Shown here piece by piece: positions 20,204-31,065 of a DNA stretch of 64,000 nt (positions are counted from its first letter, which is position 1; every line of letters starts with the position of its first letter). The DNA is from Lumbricus rubellus (taxonomy: Eukaryota > Annelida > Clitellata > Crassiclitellata > Lumbricidae). The notes under the pieces are model-generated. The model did no database searches. It saw only the letters and a list, made by a program, of their open reading frames with translations, and was not told the DNA's origin. The stretch is from NCBI GenBank assembly GCA_945859605.1, contig OX243817.1, positions 22,249,665-22,313,664 of the forward strand. Reading direction: 5' to 3'. A program made the translations under genes and the position numbers.

Positions 20204-20214
20204 GAGATGGCGGC
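20204..20214 (+). promoter_or_regulatory. YY1-like site at the SPATA17 start
   Basis: GAGATGGCGGC lies 26 bp upstream of the ATG at 20241. This motif is common just downstream of TATA-less transcription starts. Confidence 0.45.
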
Positions 20215-20240
20215 CATGGTTAAATTGATGCAACGACAAA

Positions 20241-23200
20241 ATGGAATTGTTAGCGAATTATATGAACGAATGCGGTAAGCTTTCTCTAGTGAAATCTCCT
20301 AACTATTCTGCCAGTGTGGCTTTGGGTGGCTGTTTATTATTGTGGACATTGAATAGCCATTTTGGGATTCCTTGGGTGACAAGTTGGTCAGCGACAACGA
20401 ATGCACGAGAGCCCGTTACGGTACTTCTTCGTTAGATCGTGACCCGACCAACCAGGGCCAATGAGAGAAATTCCGGACCCATAGACCTTGGCAGAGCAGT
20501 CATGGGCCGTTGAACTATCTTAAAGCTTATGCGCATATTTTACAAACAACTTGAAATAATAGACATAGGGGTACGACCTACGATATCTTATTTATTATGC
20601 GCTATTATGATTTTCTTCAGTTAAAAATTAAGCTGAATGTAGTTAACTGTCAGTGGGTGTGGGTAAATGAATGAATGAATGATTTATTTATTTAATATAT
20701 TTGTGGTTCTGGATAGAAATGCACTGATACAGATTTTGACTGTACACCTGTATGATTGCACCACAGTGACCTCAAGTACAAATGCCACTTACGTATTGAC
20801 TTTACAAAGTTTTTGCTGCTTTTCTACATCAAATTGCAGTAAAGAGTGATATAACAGTCTGGTGAATTCATGCCAAATGTATGGTCATCATAAGATGAAA
20901 CAGATTTAGTTCCTTCTTGGATAAAATTACTTTATAAATTAAGAATTTTGCTTTCAGAGATGCTGAAACCAACAGGTTCACTGAATTCAAAGCTGCCGTT
21001 CGTATTCAGTCGTGGTTTCGCGGAATTCGAGTTCGCAATCGATTTCGGTGAGCGTGAATTGCGGTCAAAGGTGTATGTGTGGTAAAACAAATGTGAATAT
21101 GGTTCTTACAAGTAGAGAGAACATGGCGCTATGGTGGAACTCTTTTAGTTATGGTCACCACGGAATGGTGCAGGAGTGAAAGTAGGATAGGATTATACGT
21201 ATTTGTAGTTTAACCTTTTAGTGACAAGAGTGTACAACTGGGAAACTAATTAATGCAGCTCATCTTTAACCCTTTAATGTCGAGATGGTAGTAAATGGTA
21301 TGGGAAGTCCTATACCCTCTGGCATTAAAGGGTTAAAGTGTTAATTGCATTATATGCACCACCAGATCGGAGTGACTCTGTGCTGAAGTATCTGGCAGTT
21401 GTTTTTGGTGTGCATGACATAGCGGTTAAAAGTGGAGAACATTAATATTTAGTATATTGTTATTAACCAACTCAGCTCAGATGAGTACACCAATCGTACA
21501 CTGTTCGTGGGAAGATAAGACGGTGAGGAGAGGACTGGCCACACACCCTCATATGCAGAGGCTAAGAAACTGAAGTCGCTAATATTTCATACCCATGGCT
21601 GTCTCAAGCTTAAAGGCGTGCTCTTCTCCTCTTCTTCTGTGATGTCACTACACTGGATAGTTTGTTTCAAATGGCATGTGGATCAGGGTGGATCAAACAA
21701 AAATTTATCCTATGCTTTTGATCCACCCTAATGTGGATGCATGTGGATTAGTATGAACAGTATTTCAGATTTGTTGCTAGTATGTTGCTAATCTGTTGTG
21801 ATTGTTGCTTTTTTCTATTTTCATTTAAGGCATATGACCAAGTGTGCAGTCAAGATTCAAAAGATATGGCGTGGCATTCTCGCTCGAGGCTACTACCGAG
21901 AGCGTCTTAAGGTGCAGTACTCAACAATTATTGCTCAAGATCTGTTGTTCATCATGAAAAATCAATATCCACTATCCACAATACCATAGCTCACTTGCCT
22001 TTTTTGTTTACTTAACTTAGCTATTGTTTTATGAAACATGGCTTTCTGACAGATCTGATAAGATGTAATACTTCTCTTCAATATTTCCTTTCGTTTTGCC
22101 TCTGTTAAAAGTTGTCATAATATTATTATAATATTATAAAAATTAATTAATATCACCTGGTCACCTGGTGCCGTCAGCTTCTGGAGCTCTGGCGAAAGCC
22201 CTGGTGTATTCTCTCCAACGTCTCCTCTCTCTAGTCGCCTCTCGTAGCTCCTCCAGTCTCATGCCAGACTTTTCCTGTACCTCATCCAACCATTTCTTCC
22301 TAGGTCTTCCGCATCTTCTCCTTCCCTCACCGCATGCCGTCATCAGCTCCTTTTCCAGACCGTTAGATCTCATCACATGGCCGAAGTAGCTCAATTTCCT
22401 CCAAGTTGCTGTTTGCTGCAGTGTCTCCTCCCTCTCTATTCCAAGCTCCTCGCGCACCGATTCGTTAGTTCTCTTCTCCGTCCATGAAATCCTTAGCATC
22501 TTTCTCCAAATCCACATCTCACACGCGTTGATTTTCTTTTCCATATCCCGTGTCTTTGTCCATGTCTCGCATCCATATAGGACCACTGGGAAGATCAGTG
22601 CTCTTACCAGTCTTTTCTTTGTTTCCCTGCTCACGTATTTATCCTTCCAAATCTTTTCCAGACCGTTCATTGTCGTTTTCCCCATTATTACCCTCCTCCT
22701 TATTTCCATATCACTTCTTCCCTCCTTCTCTATCATAGATCCCAGGAATGTGAAGCTCGATACTACCTCTATCGTTTCTCCATCCACCTCAAAGTTTTTG
22801 TATGTTGCAGTTGTCATAACCTTTGTTTTCTTTACATTGAAGTATAGTCCCGCCTTTTCGCTTTCCTTCCTGACTCTTCTTATTAACTCAACTAGGTCGT
22901 CCCTCTTACCCGCCAATAATGTCGTATCATCGGCGTACCTCAGATTATTCAGTATTTTCCCCGCTATCCTTACCCCTTCTGTTGCCTCCTCCAATCCAGC
23001 CCTCCTCATAATTCTCTCGGCATACAGATTGAACAGGAAAGGGGACAAAATGCACCCCTGCCTCACTCCTTTCCTTATTTTAAATTTCCCTGTGTCACCA
23101 TATTCAGTTCTTATTACCGCTTCTTGATCCACATAGAGGCCCTTTAGTAGTTTAACCAAATGCTTCGGAATTCCCATCTCAATTAGCGTCCGCCACAGTA

Positions 23201-26200
23201 GTGTATGGTCTATGCAATCAAACGCCTTGCTGTAGTCTATAAAACACATATGCACCTGTTGCCCGTATTCCCTCTGTCTCTCCATAATCCACCTTATATT
23301 GGCGATGTGATCGCGCGTTCCTCGCGCCTTCCTAAATCCCGCTTGATTGGTTGGTAATTCCCTTTCGATTGTCTTCTCCATTCTTTTGTGGATTATTTTG
23401 AGAAGTATTTTGCTCGTGTGCGATATCATCGCTATCGTTCGATAATTTCCACACTCTCTCGCGTCTCCTTTCTTGAATATTGGTATGAACACGGACCTTT
23501 TCCAGTCCTCCGGCCACTGCCCAGTTCTCCAGATTTGATTGCATAGTTTTGTAATAGTTCTCACCACTGCTTCATCTCCCGCTTTTACCAGTTCTATAGG
23601 TATTCCATCATGTCCTGGCGCTTTGTTGTCCTTGAGCTGTTTTATCGCCCACTCCACCTCTACCTCCAATATCTCTGGTTCGTTTTCGACTTCCTCTATT
23701 TTGATGTTTTCCTTCTCGACACATTCATCTTCCATGTACAACTCTTCCGTATACTCTCTCCACCTTTCCTTTATCTCCTCCTCATCTCCTATTATCTTCC
23801 CATCCTTCGTCTTGAGTGAACCCATTCTAGGGCCTGCTGTCTTCGTTATTTCCTTCATCTTTGCGAACAGTTCTTTAGTCCTTCCTTTCTTTCCTTCTTC
23901 CTCCATCTCCCTACACATTTCCTTTAGATGGTTTTCTTTATCCTCCCTTGCCTTCCTTTGGAAGGTCTTATTCAAGGTTTTTACCCTATCCCTGTTCCCT
24001 TCCTTCTTTGCTTCTCTCCTTTCTATTGCCACCTCAATGGTCTCTTTGGATAGCCATGGGGTAGTTTTCCTTGACGTTTTCTTTGGTACATGTTTCTCCG
24101 CAGTCTCCTGGATCGCAGTTTTCATCTTTGTCCATAACGTGTTCGTATCCTGCTCTTCCATTGTATCGTCTGTCTCTAAGATCTCAAACCTATTCTTTAT
24201 CTCTACTCTGTATTCTGGTGTTATGCCTTTGCAATCAAAACTGGTCAGTCTTTTATCTCTCTTCATCTTCTTCAACTTTAGCTGCAATGTATAGCCACTA
24301 TTATCTCGTGGTCTGTTCCGCAATCCGCCCCCGGTCTTGTTCTTACGTCTTTTATTGTGCTCTTCCATCTTTTGTTCACCACCACGTAGTCGATCTGATT
24401 CCTGTGTTTTCCATCCGGTGTCGTCCATGTATAAAGTCTTCTTTTCGGTTGTTCGAACCATGTGTTCATTATTCTTAGCTCATTGGAAGCACAGAACTCC
24501 ACCATTCTCTCCCCTGCCTCATTCCGTACACCCAGTCCATACTTACCCACTACTTCTTCCTTTCCATTTCTGTCCTCACCAACTTTCGCATTGAAGTCAC
24601 CCATAATCACCAGTATATCTCCTCTCGGTGTTGTGTCAATTGTTCCTTGCAGGTCCAAGTAGAAGGCTTCCTGCTCCTCCTCCGTCGCCATCGCTGTAGG
24701 GGCATATACTTGTATGATTGTTGTGTTGATCTTTCCACCACGAAATCTTACACTCAGTACTCTGTCACTCACCGTATTATACCCCATTATCGCATCAGCA
24801 CTCGTCCTATCGCACATGATTGCTACTCCGTTTCTTCTCCTCTCATCCTGCCCAGACATTACTATCTTAAAACCGTTCCAACTAAAATGTCCTTTTCCCT
24901 TCCATCTTGTCTCACATAATCCCAGTATCGCTATATCCATCCTTGCCATCTCTCTTTGGATGATGTCCATCTTCCCACTCTGCATGCTTCTGACGTTCCA
25001 TGATCCGACTTTCATAGCTTTTTTACAGCTCATGTCAAGTCTTTGTTTTCTGGTCATATCCGCCGCTGGACGTCCTTTCGGCTTTGGTCCTGTGGCTTCA
25101 TTAGAACCTGAATCTCCCGACTCGACACTGTGCTCATCCCCAGTAGCCATTAAATTACCCTGATTCGCCAGCCCAGGTCGGTTCCGAGTCTACGCTCCAA
25201 TTGGAGTCGTCGGTCGGGTCTCCTCCCCGCTTTACTCAATTGATTGAGTGACTGACAAACCTTTGGGACCCAATTAATATAGTGCAACCTATTATAGCTA
25301 AATGCACGGCGAAAGATGTCTTTATATGCACATGTGATTAACTAAATTAATTTTTTAATCCATGTAATTTAATTTAATTGGAAATTAACATTTATTTATC
25401 TGCAAATGTTTTGTTGTGTGCAGCAAGAGGTGTTTTGCATGCGATTCAACTTCTATTCTACGATGGCAGTCAGAGTAAGTTTTCTTTTTCAGCCAATGAA
25501 AAATAAAGTTCTCAGTTTCCCATAGCAGAATTTTAAGATATATAACTGCCTGTTAATTAATAATAATAATTATTATTATTAATTTATATTCGTATGAGGT
25601 AGAAAGAATCTTTCTGGAATCAAAATTTAAGTTTTTGGTTTGTGTGAGAAGCTAATCTCTGTGAAGGTCTTGTTACTGGTTTTGCTGCTATTTGGATTTT
25701 TATTCATTTCTCCATTTCTGTAGCGCCCCTTCAAGCTTTCAACTCAGAGGCTCACCCGACTACAGCATGGACACTGCATCGGATTTTCACGCTGACGTGC
25801 CCAAGCAATTGCAAGTGAAGGACTTGCTCAAGGTCCATATTATTATTGACTTTTTTATTATTATTGATTTTTTATATAGCACACCTTCAAGGTAATCTAC
25901 TCAGAAGCACTCCCAGTCCAACAACGGCTAAATAAAACAGTTTTTAAGTGAGAAAGAAACATAGTGGTGTGACCTCTAGGCATATGTGGCAGCTTCAGGT
26001 AGATTGCTTTTAACTTACAGATTTTAGCATTCTAATGGCTAGCTTCTCAGTCAGTTTTGGTACACACTCATCATAAAATGGTTAAATATGTAATTCCTGA
26101 ACTTTGCATTCCTTGTTGTTTCTCCAGATCCAGAAGATCTGGCGAGGCTACCACAGCAGGCGATGCATCTTTGATTTCAACAGTCGGAAAAAGTATTACC

Positions 26201-29200
26201 AGGACCTGCAGCTTAAGAACCAGATGGTCAGGTATGTTGTGGTTGTACACGGGCATCTGTCAGCTGGACATAAGCAATGTCACAAACGGACTCACCAACA
26301 CAAACACAAGAACATACACATGTGCATTTAAGTGAAACCTTGCTTGATACTCTTTGAGTGTATGAGATTGGCGTTGGTAGTGTAATTGATGAACTACAGG
26401 GAAAGTATCATCATAGCAGAACAAGTGCAGTGACCCACACTGGGACAACATGGCATGGGTGCTCATTTTGTTTTTGGATACAGAGTGGGCAATGTATGAA
26501 TTCTGAAGTCTGGGATGAATTCCGTGAGTTGCCAAGTCAGTTTATAAATACCTCTTCACCTCCATTGCAAACTCCTTGGTTAGCATCTCTAGGGATTATG
26601 CACTTAGAAGAAAGTTTGGAAAACTTTATATTTTGCAATAGTAAGAAACTCAGAAAAACCCATGTAACAGCAGGTTTGCTGGTAAAAGAAAGCTGCTGTA
26701 TGGGTCACAGAAGTATCCAGGGAGAAAGTTTGTATTAGACATTCACAAATGAGTTGCTGAATAATAGAAAAATTGATAATTTAATTGCAAATGTCATGAT
26801 AGATTCCTGAGTATGGATTCCATGGAAATTTTATGTCAAACTCTGGAGGAGTGTTTTTAATGAACTGTTGACTCATTAACCCTTTACCCGTTTGCCCTGA
26901 GAATATCCGCTGAAAACACGGGCTTAACAGGGAAAATGAATGGGTAAAGGGTTAATTAAGGTAACAAGGTCAAAGACTTTACACGATGAATTGATGATGC
27001 TCAAGAATAAACATGTGCTTCTGATTAACTCGTGAAATTGCAGTTCCAGGTGCAGTTACTTTCTCACACCAATCAGTCAAGCAAAATGGAAATGGTCATT
27101 TAGAGGGCATATAGCAGCTGCTACTGTTACAAAGTTCTGCAACGTTACACATAATATGTTTGGCATCGCACGCTTAACATGTTAAATGTGCGTGTGGCAT
27201 TGCAGAAACTTTGTATTGGTGTTCCTAAAACATTGAGATTAAGAGATTAGATTAGAATTGTATATGATATTATGATTAGATTGGATTAATCTATGATTGG
27301 GTTCATCTCATAGGGACAGACTTGCCGAGCATGTGGAGCAGCAGGCTCTGGAGAAGACGTGGGAGAATGAGGAGGCACAGAAAAAGAAGGTGGAAGAGTA
27401 TGCCAGTCGGAATCATTTCCTTATCTCGACAGCTGTCATTCCGGGCATCTACAACTCACCTTTCCTGGTGAGAATGGGGGTGAAGGTGGTGGCAGTGATT
27501 GCTCTGATGGTGGTTATGGTAGTGTGATGATGATGATGGTAGTGCTGGTGGTTGGAGAGTTGTGGTGTTGGTGGTGTCTGTTATGTGCTGTTGGTGGTTT
27601 TTTCTGTAGTTTTCCTTTTTCAATTGTTTCATGAACTTCCCCATTACTGATCACGGCTGCAAATTAAATAAATTTTAATTGACTGGTTTACTGATTGTGT
27701 TTGGCTTTTGATTGCCAGTTGATTGTAACACTGATTAGTTTATTGCTGTTGTACATTTGGTAAGAGCTTGATAGAATGTGCAAATGCTGTGCATGGTTGA
27801 TTTTAGCTGGTGCCAAATGAAATGGAATTTCACCTACGACAAGTGAAGCCTTCGAAAGCCAATCGACAAATCAAGAGTGCAAAGATGGCTGACGAGAATG
27901 CGTTTGACCCTGCATGGAGACGTTATGATGCCCCAACATTTTCGCCGTTACCCCCAGTTGGAGATAAACCCAAGGTATGACTTGTGCCCAGCATCTATCG
28001 TATTACAAGCAATAATAGCGAGCTGTAGTAGGTGATGGTTTTCATATTTGCCGAATATTTTCAAATCTCAAAATGCAGTTACTGCCTGGCTGTGAAAGAA
28101 GGTGACATGCGTGTCCTGCTTTTTCCAGCCACTGCCCATCTTTATTGCAACCTGCAACATAGGTTTCAGCCTTTCATACTTCCAAATTGAGATGTTAAAA
28201 ATTTCATTTCAAGAATACTCTATAAAATACATTAACTTGCTGTCTGCCTTAGAACTATTAATTCATGTCCTACTTTGGCCATGCTATTGGATTCTCTATT
28301 ATGTAACTCAGTGCAATTTGTCATTCTGTTCTAATAAACATATGTATGTGTATATAGTACATATATAATATATATGCTTATGGTTTGGTCATACTTTTGC
28401 AGACAAATGCCTGTGTATCATAAGTTTACGCACAGTTGGTTGTGTTGAAAATGATTTTTTTTTCCTTTTCAAGTTTAAGTTAACCTAATTTGATGAAGAT
28501 GTGATGTAGACATTGTAGAAAGGACAAAAATTGCACCTCGCTGACTGTAGCAACACAAAAATGAGACATTAGACAGGAAAATTCAAATAAAGTGATTTCT
28601 GAGTGGAATACGTCTGCTTTTCCATGTAGGGTCCGTTCCGTGACCCACGTGACGTCCAATGGCAACGCTACCGACCGTTCAACCCGACCGTTCGAGTGGA
28701 AAGCAACTACTACTCGGTCGAAGAGGCAAGGAGGAAGATGAAGGCGGACGATTGGGTGGCACAAGTCCAAGACAAAATGTAATACTTATTTGTTTGTTTG
28801 TTTGTTTGTATGTGCACTTGTTATAGCGCCCCTTCAAGCTCGCTACTCAGAAGCGCTCCCGAATGCAGAGCGGACACTGCATCGGAGTTTCACGCCGAAG
28901 CGCTGAGCAATTGTGAGTGAAGGTCCTTACGTGACGAGGTGGATTCGAACCTCGAACCTTTTGGCTCCAAGGCAATGACGCCAGCCACCACTACACCACC
29001 GCACCCCGCGATTATTTAAGTTCTCATGACGTTTTCAAACCTGATGCAACATGTAAACTTTAACTTTGGAAGGTTGTCTACTCTTTATATTTTGCATGTG
29101 AATTAATTATCTAAATATAATTAATTTACAGTTTCTATATTTATATATTTTTATGTGATGGCGTTTTTTTGTTGTTTATACTCTCGATTGTGTAGATTTC

Positions 29201-30076
29201 TGCCAAGCAAGCGTCTGCCAATGCAGTCGTATGAGCCTCTGTCCTGGACAACGTCTGAATTCGGTCATATTGCATATGGAACCAAGCATTTCCGTGATGA
29301 ATATCCAGACGTGTGGACGAGTAAGGTAAGAAAACATTTGTGATGAGGTCAGTGTTAGTGAGAAAAAGTTTCACGTAATTAGTTTTTTTATCATGAACAA
29401 AATTGCCAGTGATGGGCAGATGTAAGGCGAAGAATTTTCCAAAGGCTGACCGACTAAATTTGGCAATGAAGCAGAAACCATTTTTTGAATCTTATGTTGC
29501 TTGCCATGAGCACCTATGTATTTTCTTGCCCCCCGGCTTATCATTTATGGGTGCTGCAAAAATCCGGCTGTTAATAGATTTTTATGTGCACTTGTTATAG
29601 CACCCCTTCAGGTTTGCTACTCAGAAGCACTCCTGACTATAGTGCAGACACTGAATCGGAGTTTCACGCCAAAGCACTGAGCAGTTGCGAGTGAAGAACT
29701 TGCCCAAAGTCCCTACACTTCGACTTGAGGTGGATTCGAACCTGTAACTCTCCGGATGCAAGGCAACGAACATACCCACTACACCATCACTCCCCACACA
29801 AAATACTATAATGATTACAATTATTTATTATAAATACTGTAAAGGATCAGAAAATTTCTGGCTGTAAGTTTCAATTGTTGTCTACAAAACAATAATTCTG
29901 GCTGTGAAATGGTTTACATACTCACACTCTAGCCTTGACATACTTGAAGCTGGCCTTATTATTTGCTATTTAATACTCATCTGGTTTTTTTGGTATTCTA
30001 GAACTTTCAGGCTGTGCTGCCACCTATTCATACATTTGACAAATTCAACAAAACCTACTCACGAGGTGAAGTTTAG
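20241..30076 (+). CDS. SPATA17: SPATA17 orthologue (IQ-motif sperm/ciliary protein), ten exons
   Basis: Exons: 20241-20274, 20960-21047, 21830-21911, 25424-25474, 26128-26231, 27314-27467, 27807-27974, 28630-28778, 29196-29325 and 30002-30076. They total 1035 nt, giving 344 aa, close to the 361 aa of human SPATA17. All donors are GT, and phases agree throughout. Three IQ motifs (calmodulin-binding) are visible: VRIQSWFRG (residues ~25-33), VKIQKIWRG (~48-56) and VRIQKIWRG (~84-92). The middle keeps IPGIYNSPF. The C-terminal half keeps GPFRD...QRYRP and ends FDKFNKTYS, all characteristic of the family. SPATA17 is expressed in testis and ciliated tissue and associates with calmodulin and the axoneme. 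For exon 2 the second AG (TTTCAGAG|A) is the acceptor that keeps the frame. Intron 3 holds an antisense RTE LINE. Confidence 0.92.
21270..21332. mobile_element. 63 bp TTAA-flanked mini element (family 1)
   Basis: TTAA (21266-21269) CCCTTTAATGTCGAG...CTGGCATTAAAGGG TTAA (21333-21336). It lies in SPATA17 intron 2. Confidence 0.7.
22161..24461 (-). CDS. RTE reverse transcriptase (C-terminal part of the ORF)
   Basis: The frame carries the RT blocks in order: a NQAGFRKARGTRDHI block, motif A FIDYSKAFD, motif B GVRQGCILSPFLFNLY, motif C YADDTTLL, and the thumb/C-terminal boxes YGCETW and SYFGHVMRS. It ends with GRRRCGRPRKKWLDEV. It catalyses target-primed reverse transcription. The first ~55 codons as listed overlap the endonuclease frame; the natural protein probably enters this frame near 24280-24300 from the endonuclease ORF. 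The catalytic aspartates are intact. Confidence 0.85.
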   Translation of the reverse strand: MVRTTEKKTLYMDDTGWKTQESDRLRGGEQKMEEHNKRRKNKTGGGLRNRPRDNSGYTLQLKLKKMKRDKRLTSFDCKGITPEYRVEIKNRFEILETDDTMEEQDTNTLWTKMKTAIQETAEKHVPKKTSRKTTPWLSKETIEVAIERREAKKEGNRDRVKTLNKTFQRKAREDKENHLKEMCREMEEEGKKGRTKELFAKMKEITKTAGPRMGSLKTKDGKIIGDEEEIKERWREYTEELYMEDECVEKENIKIEEVENEPEILEVEVEWAIKQLKDNKAPGHDGIPIELVKAGDEAVVRTITKLCNQIWRTGQWPEDWKRSVFIPIFKKGDARECGNYRTIAMISHTSKILLKIIHKRMEKTIERELPTNQAGFRKARGTRDHIANIRWIMERQREYGQQVHMCFIDYSKAFDCIDHTLLWRTLIEMGIPKHLVKLLKGLYVDQEAVIRTEYGDTGKFKIRKGVRQGCILSPFLFNLYAERIMRRAGLEEATEGVRIAGKILNNLRYADDTTLLAGKRDDLVELIRRVRKESEKAGLYFNVKKTKVMTTATYKNFEVDGETIEVVSSFTFLGSMIEKEGRSDMEIRRRVIMGKTTMNGLEKIWKDKYVSRETKKRLVRALIFPVVLYGCETWTKTRDMEKKINACEMWIWRKMLRISWTEKRTNESVREELGIEREETLQQTATWRKLSYFGHVMRSNGLEKELMTACGEGRRRCGRPRKKWLDEVQEKSGMRLEELREATRERRRWREYTRAFARAPEADGTR
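24278..25150 (-). pseudogene. RTE apurinic-like endonuclease ORF, frameshifted from its RT
   Basis: Starting at ATG 25150, it shows the APE motifs: KVGSWNVRSM, CETRW, VYAPT, GDFNAKVG, RNQIDYVVV and GTDHEIIV. These nick the target DNA for priming. In RTE elements endonuclease and RT are one ORF. Here the endonuclease frame runs into stops right after HEIIVAIHCS, while the RT frame is already open, so a single-base indel near 24280-24300 separates them. It would otherwise be a complete element. Confidence 0.8.
25717..25837 (-). mobile_element. SINE, 5'-truncated copy lacking the tRNA head
   Basis: TAGCGCCCCTTCAAGCTTTC, the ACTGCATCGGATTTTCACGC body and AAGTGAAGGACTTGCTCAAG match the family, but the tRNA-like head is missing. 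SPATA17 intron 4. Confidence 0.6.
25867..25921 (-). repeat. Fragment of the SINE tail family
   Basis: TTTATATAGCACACCTTCAA then CTACTCAGAAGCACTCCCAG, a second tail fragment directly next to the truncated SINE. SPATA17 intron 4. Confidence 0.5.
26880..26951. mobile_element. 72 bp TTAA-flanked mini element (family 2)
   Basis: TTAA (26876-26879) CCCTTTACCCG...TGGGTAAAGGG TTAA (26952-26955). It contains an internal GGGCTTAACAGGG, the unoccupied form of the site filled in the copy at 14404. SPATA17 intron 5. Confidence 0.75.
28788..29009 (-). mobile_element. tRNA-derived SINE, copy 3
   Basis: The tail is at left as (GTTT)n, then TTATAGCGCCCCTTCAAGC; the tRNA-like head is at right (box B GGTTCGAATCCACC on the minus strand). 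It begins only about 10 bp after the donor of SPATA17 exon 8, an unusually close insertion. Confidence 0.8.
29581..29796 (-). mobile_element. tRNA-derived SINE, copy 4 (diverged)
   Basis: It shows the same layout as the other copies, with box B GGTTCGAATCCACC on the minus strand and tail TGCACTTGTTATAGCACC, but more substitutions. SPATA17 intron 9. Confidence 0.7.
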
Positions 30077-30264
30077 AAGCAGACGCAAGAAAGCAAAAAA
30101 GTCTCGTGACGATGATTTAAATCAATATCTCCTATGTTAACAATATTTAAAGCAACTGTAAAGATTAGTGATTCTTACAGATATAATTGTACAGATTATT
30201 ATAGTTTAATAGTTTGTGTGGTCAGAATGGTGGCACGTTTAAATAGTCGGAGTAAATAATTTAA

Positions 30265-30270
30265 AATAAA
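30265..30270 (+). terminator. Probable SPATA17 polyadenylation signal
   Basis: AATAAA lies 189 bp after the SPATA17 stop codon and is the first canonical hexamer downstream. Confidence 0.5.
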
Positions 30271-30319
30271 GGCCACTTTCTGTTTATGTTGGCTGTGATT
30301 GATGATACTATTCAGTGCC

Positions 30320-30379
30320 TGTCTCTCTGTCTGTCTGTCTCTCTCTGTGTCTGTGTCCCTCTTTCTCTGTCTGTCTGTC

Positions 30380-30428
<49 letters not shown>

Positions 30429-30473
30429 TTCTCTGTCTGTCTGTCTGTCTCTGTGTCTCTGTGTCCCTCTTTC

Positions 30474-30506
<33 letters not shown>

Positions 30507-30535
30507 ATATCTCTGACTCTCTAACTGTCTGTCTC
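30320..30535. repeat. (CTGT)n/(CT)n microsatellite
   Basis: About 215 bp of mixed CTGT and CT units. Leu/Ser/Val/Cys-rich ORFs across it are artefacts. Confidence 0.9.
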
Positions 30536-30748
30536 GCTTCTAGACCTCTGCTGATGAAAATTACCTCTCAAGCTCTCCTTGGAATGGGACTGAGATTGTT
30601 GATTCTTGCCCATCCTTGAACAATTTGGCCAGAAAACTCGTAGTCACAAAATGTTCGTTTTTGTTCAAAGCCAAAAGTCTTTTCTCTTTAGTCGCCTATT
30701 ACAGTAAACGCATGCAGCATTGGCAGAACTATAATTTGCCCTCTGTGC

Positions 30749-31065
30749 CATGGGCGTCCGCAGCGGGGCGCAAGGGGGCGCAAGTGCGCCCCTCTGTACT
30801 TGCGCCCCTCTGGATTTTCGCATACTTGCACATAAATTTAGATTACTTGGTTGTGATTGTTACAACGGGATTTTCAATGTGATTATCGATTCGTTCTACA
30901 AGTTGAACCTATATATATCTTTCTTTGGGCGCATAGCGTATAGGTAAGCTATAGGATTCTCTCGTGGTAATATGGAAATTCAAACTGTCACCCATTAAAT
31001 TTAGACCACGTGACAATTATTTAAAAGTTTGCGCCCCCCTAGAAAAATTCCTGTGGACGCCCATG
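30749..31065. mobile_element. hAT-type MITE, 317 bp, with perfect 8 bp duplication
   Basis: Ends are CATGGGCGTCCGCAG and CTGTGGACGCCCATG. The flanks are CTCTGTGC (30741-30748) and CTCTGTGC (31066-31073), identical. Next to the left end, GGGGCGCAA and GGGGGCGCAA units are followed by GTGCGCCCC. No coding capacity. Confidence 0.85.

Larger units (their letters stand above)
22151..25265 (-). mobile_element. RTE-clade LINE retrotransposon, nearly full length
   Basis: The element lies antisense in SPATA17 intron 3. It encodes an APE-type endonuclease (24278-25150) and a reverse transcriptase (22161 to about 24300). Its 5' end (about 25162-25265) and 3' end match the ends of the deleted copy at 54031-54537, which fixes its limits. 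The 3' UTR is very short, as in RTE elements, and is followed by an AT-rich AATATTATAA-type tail. The clade call rests on the endonuclease style and on the C-terminal GRRRCGRPRKKWLDEV box shared with BovB-type RTEs. Confidence 0.85.

Noticed and set aside
22528..25163. Plus-strand ORFs over the LINE
   Set aside because: Shadows of the minus-strand endonuclease and RT frames.
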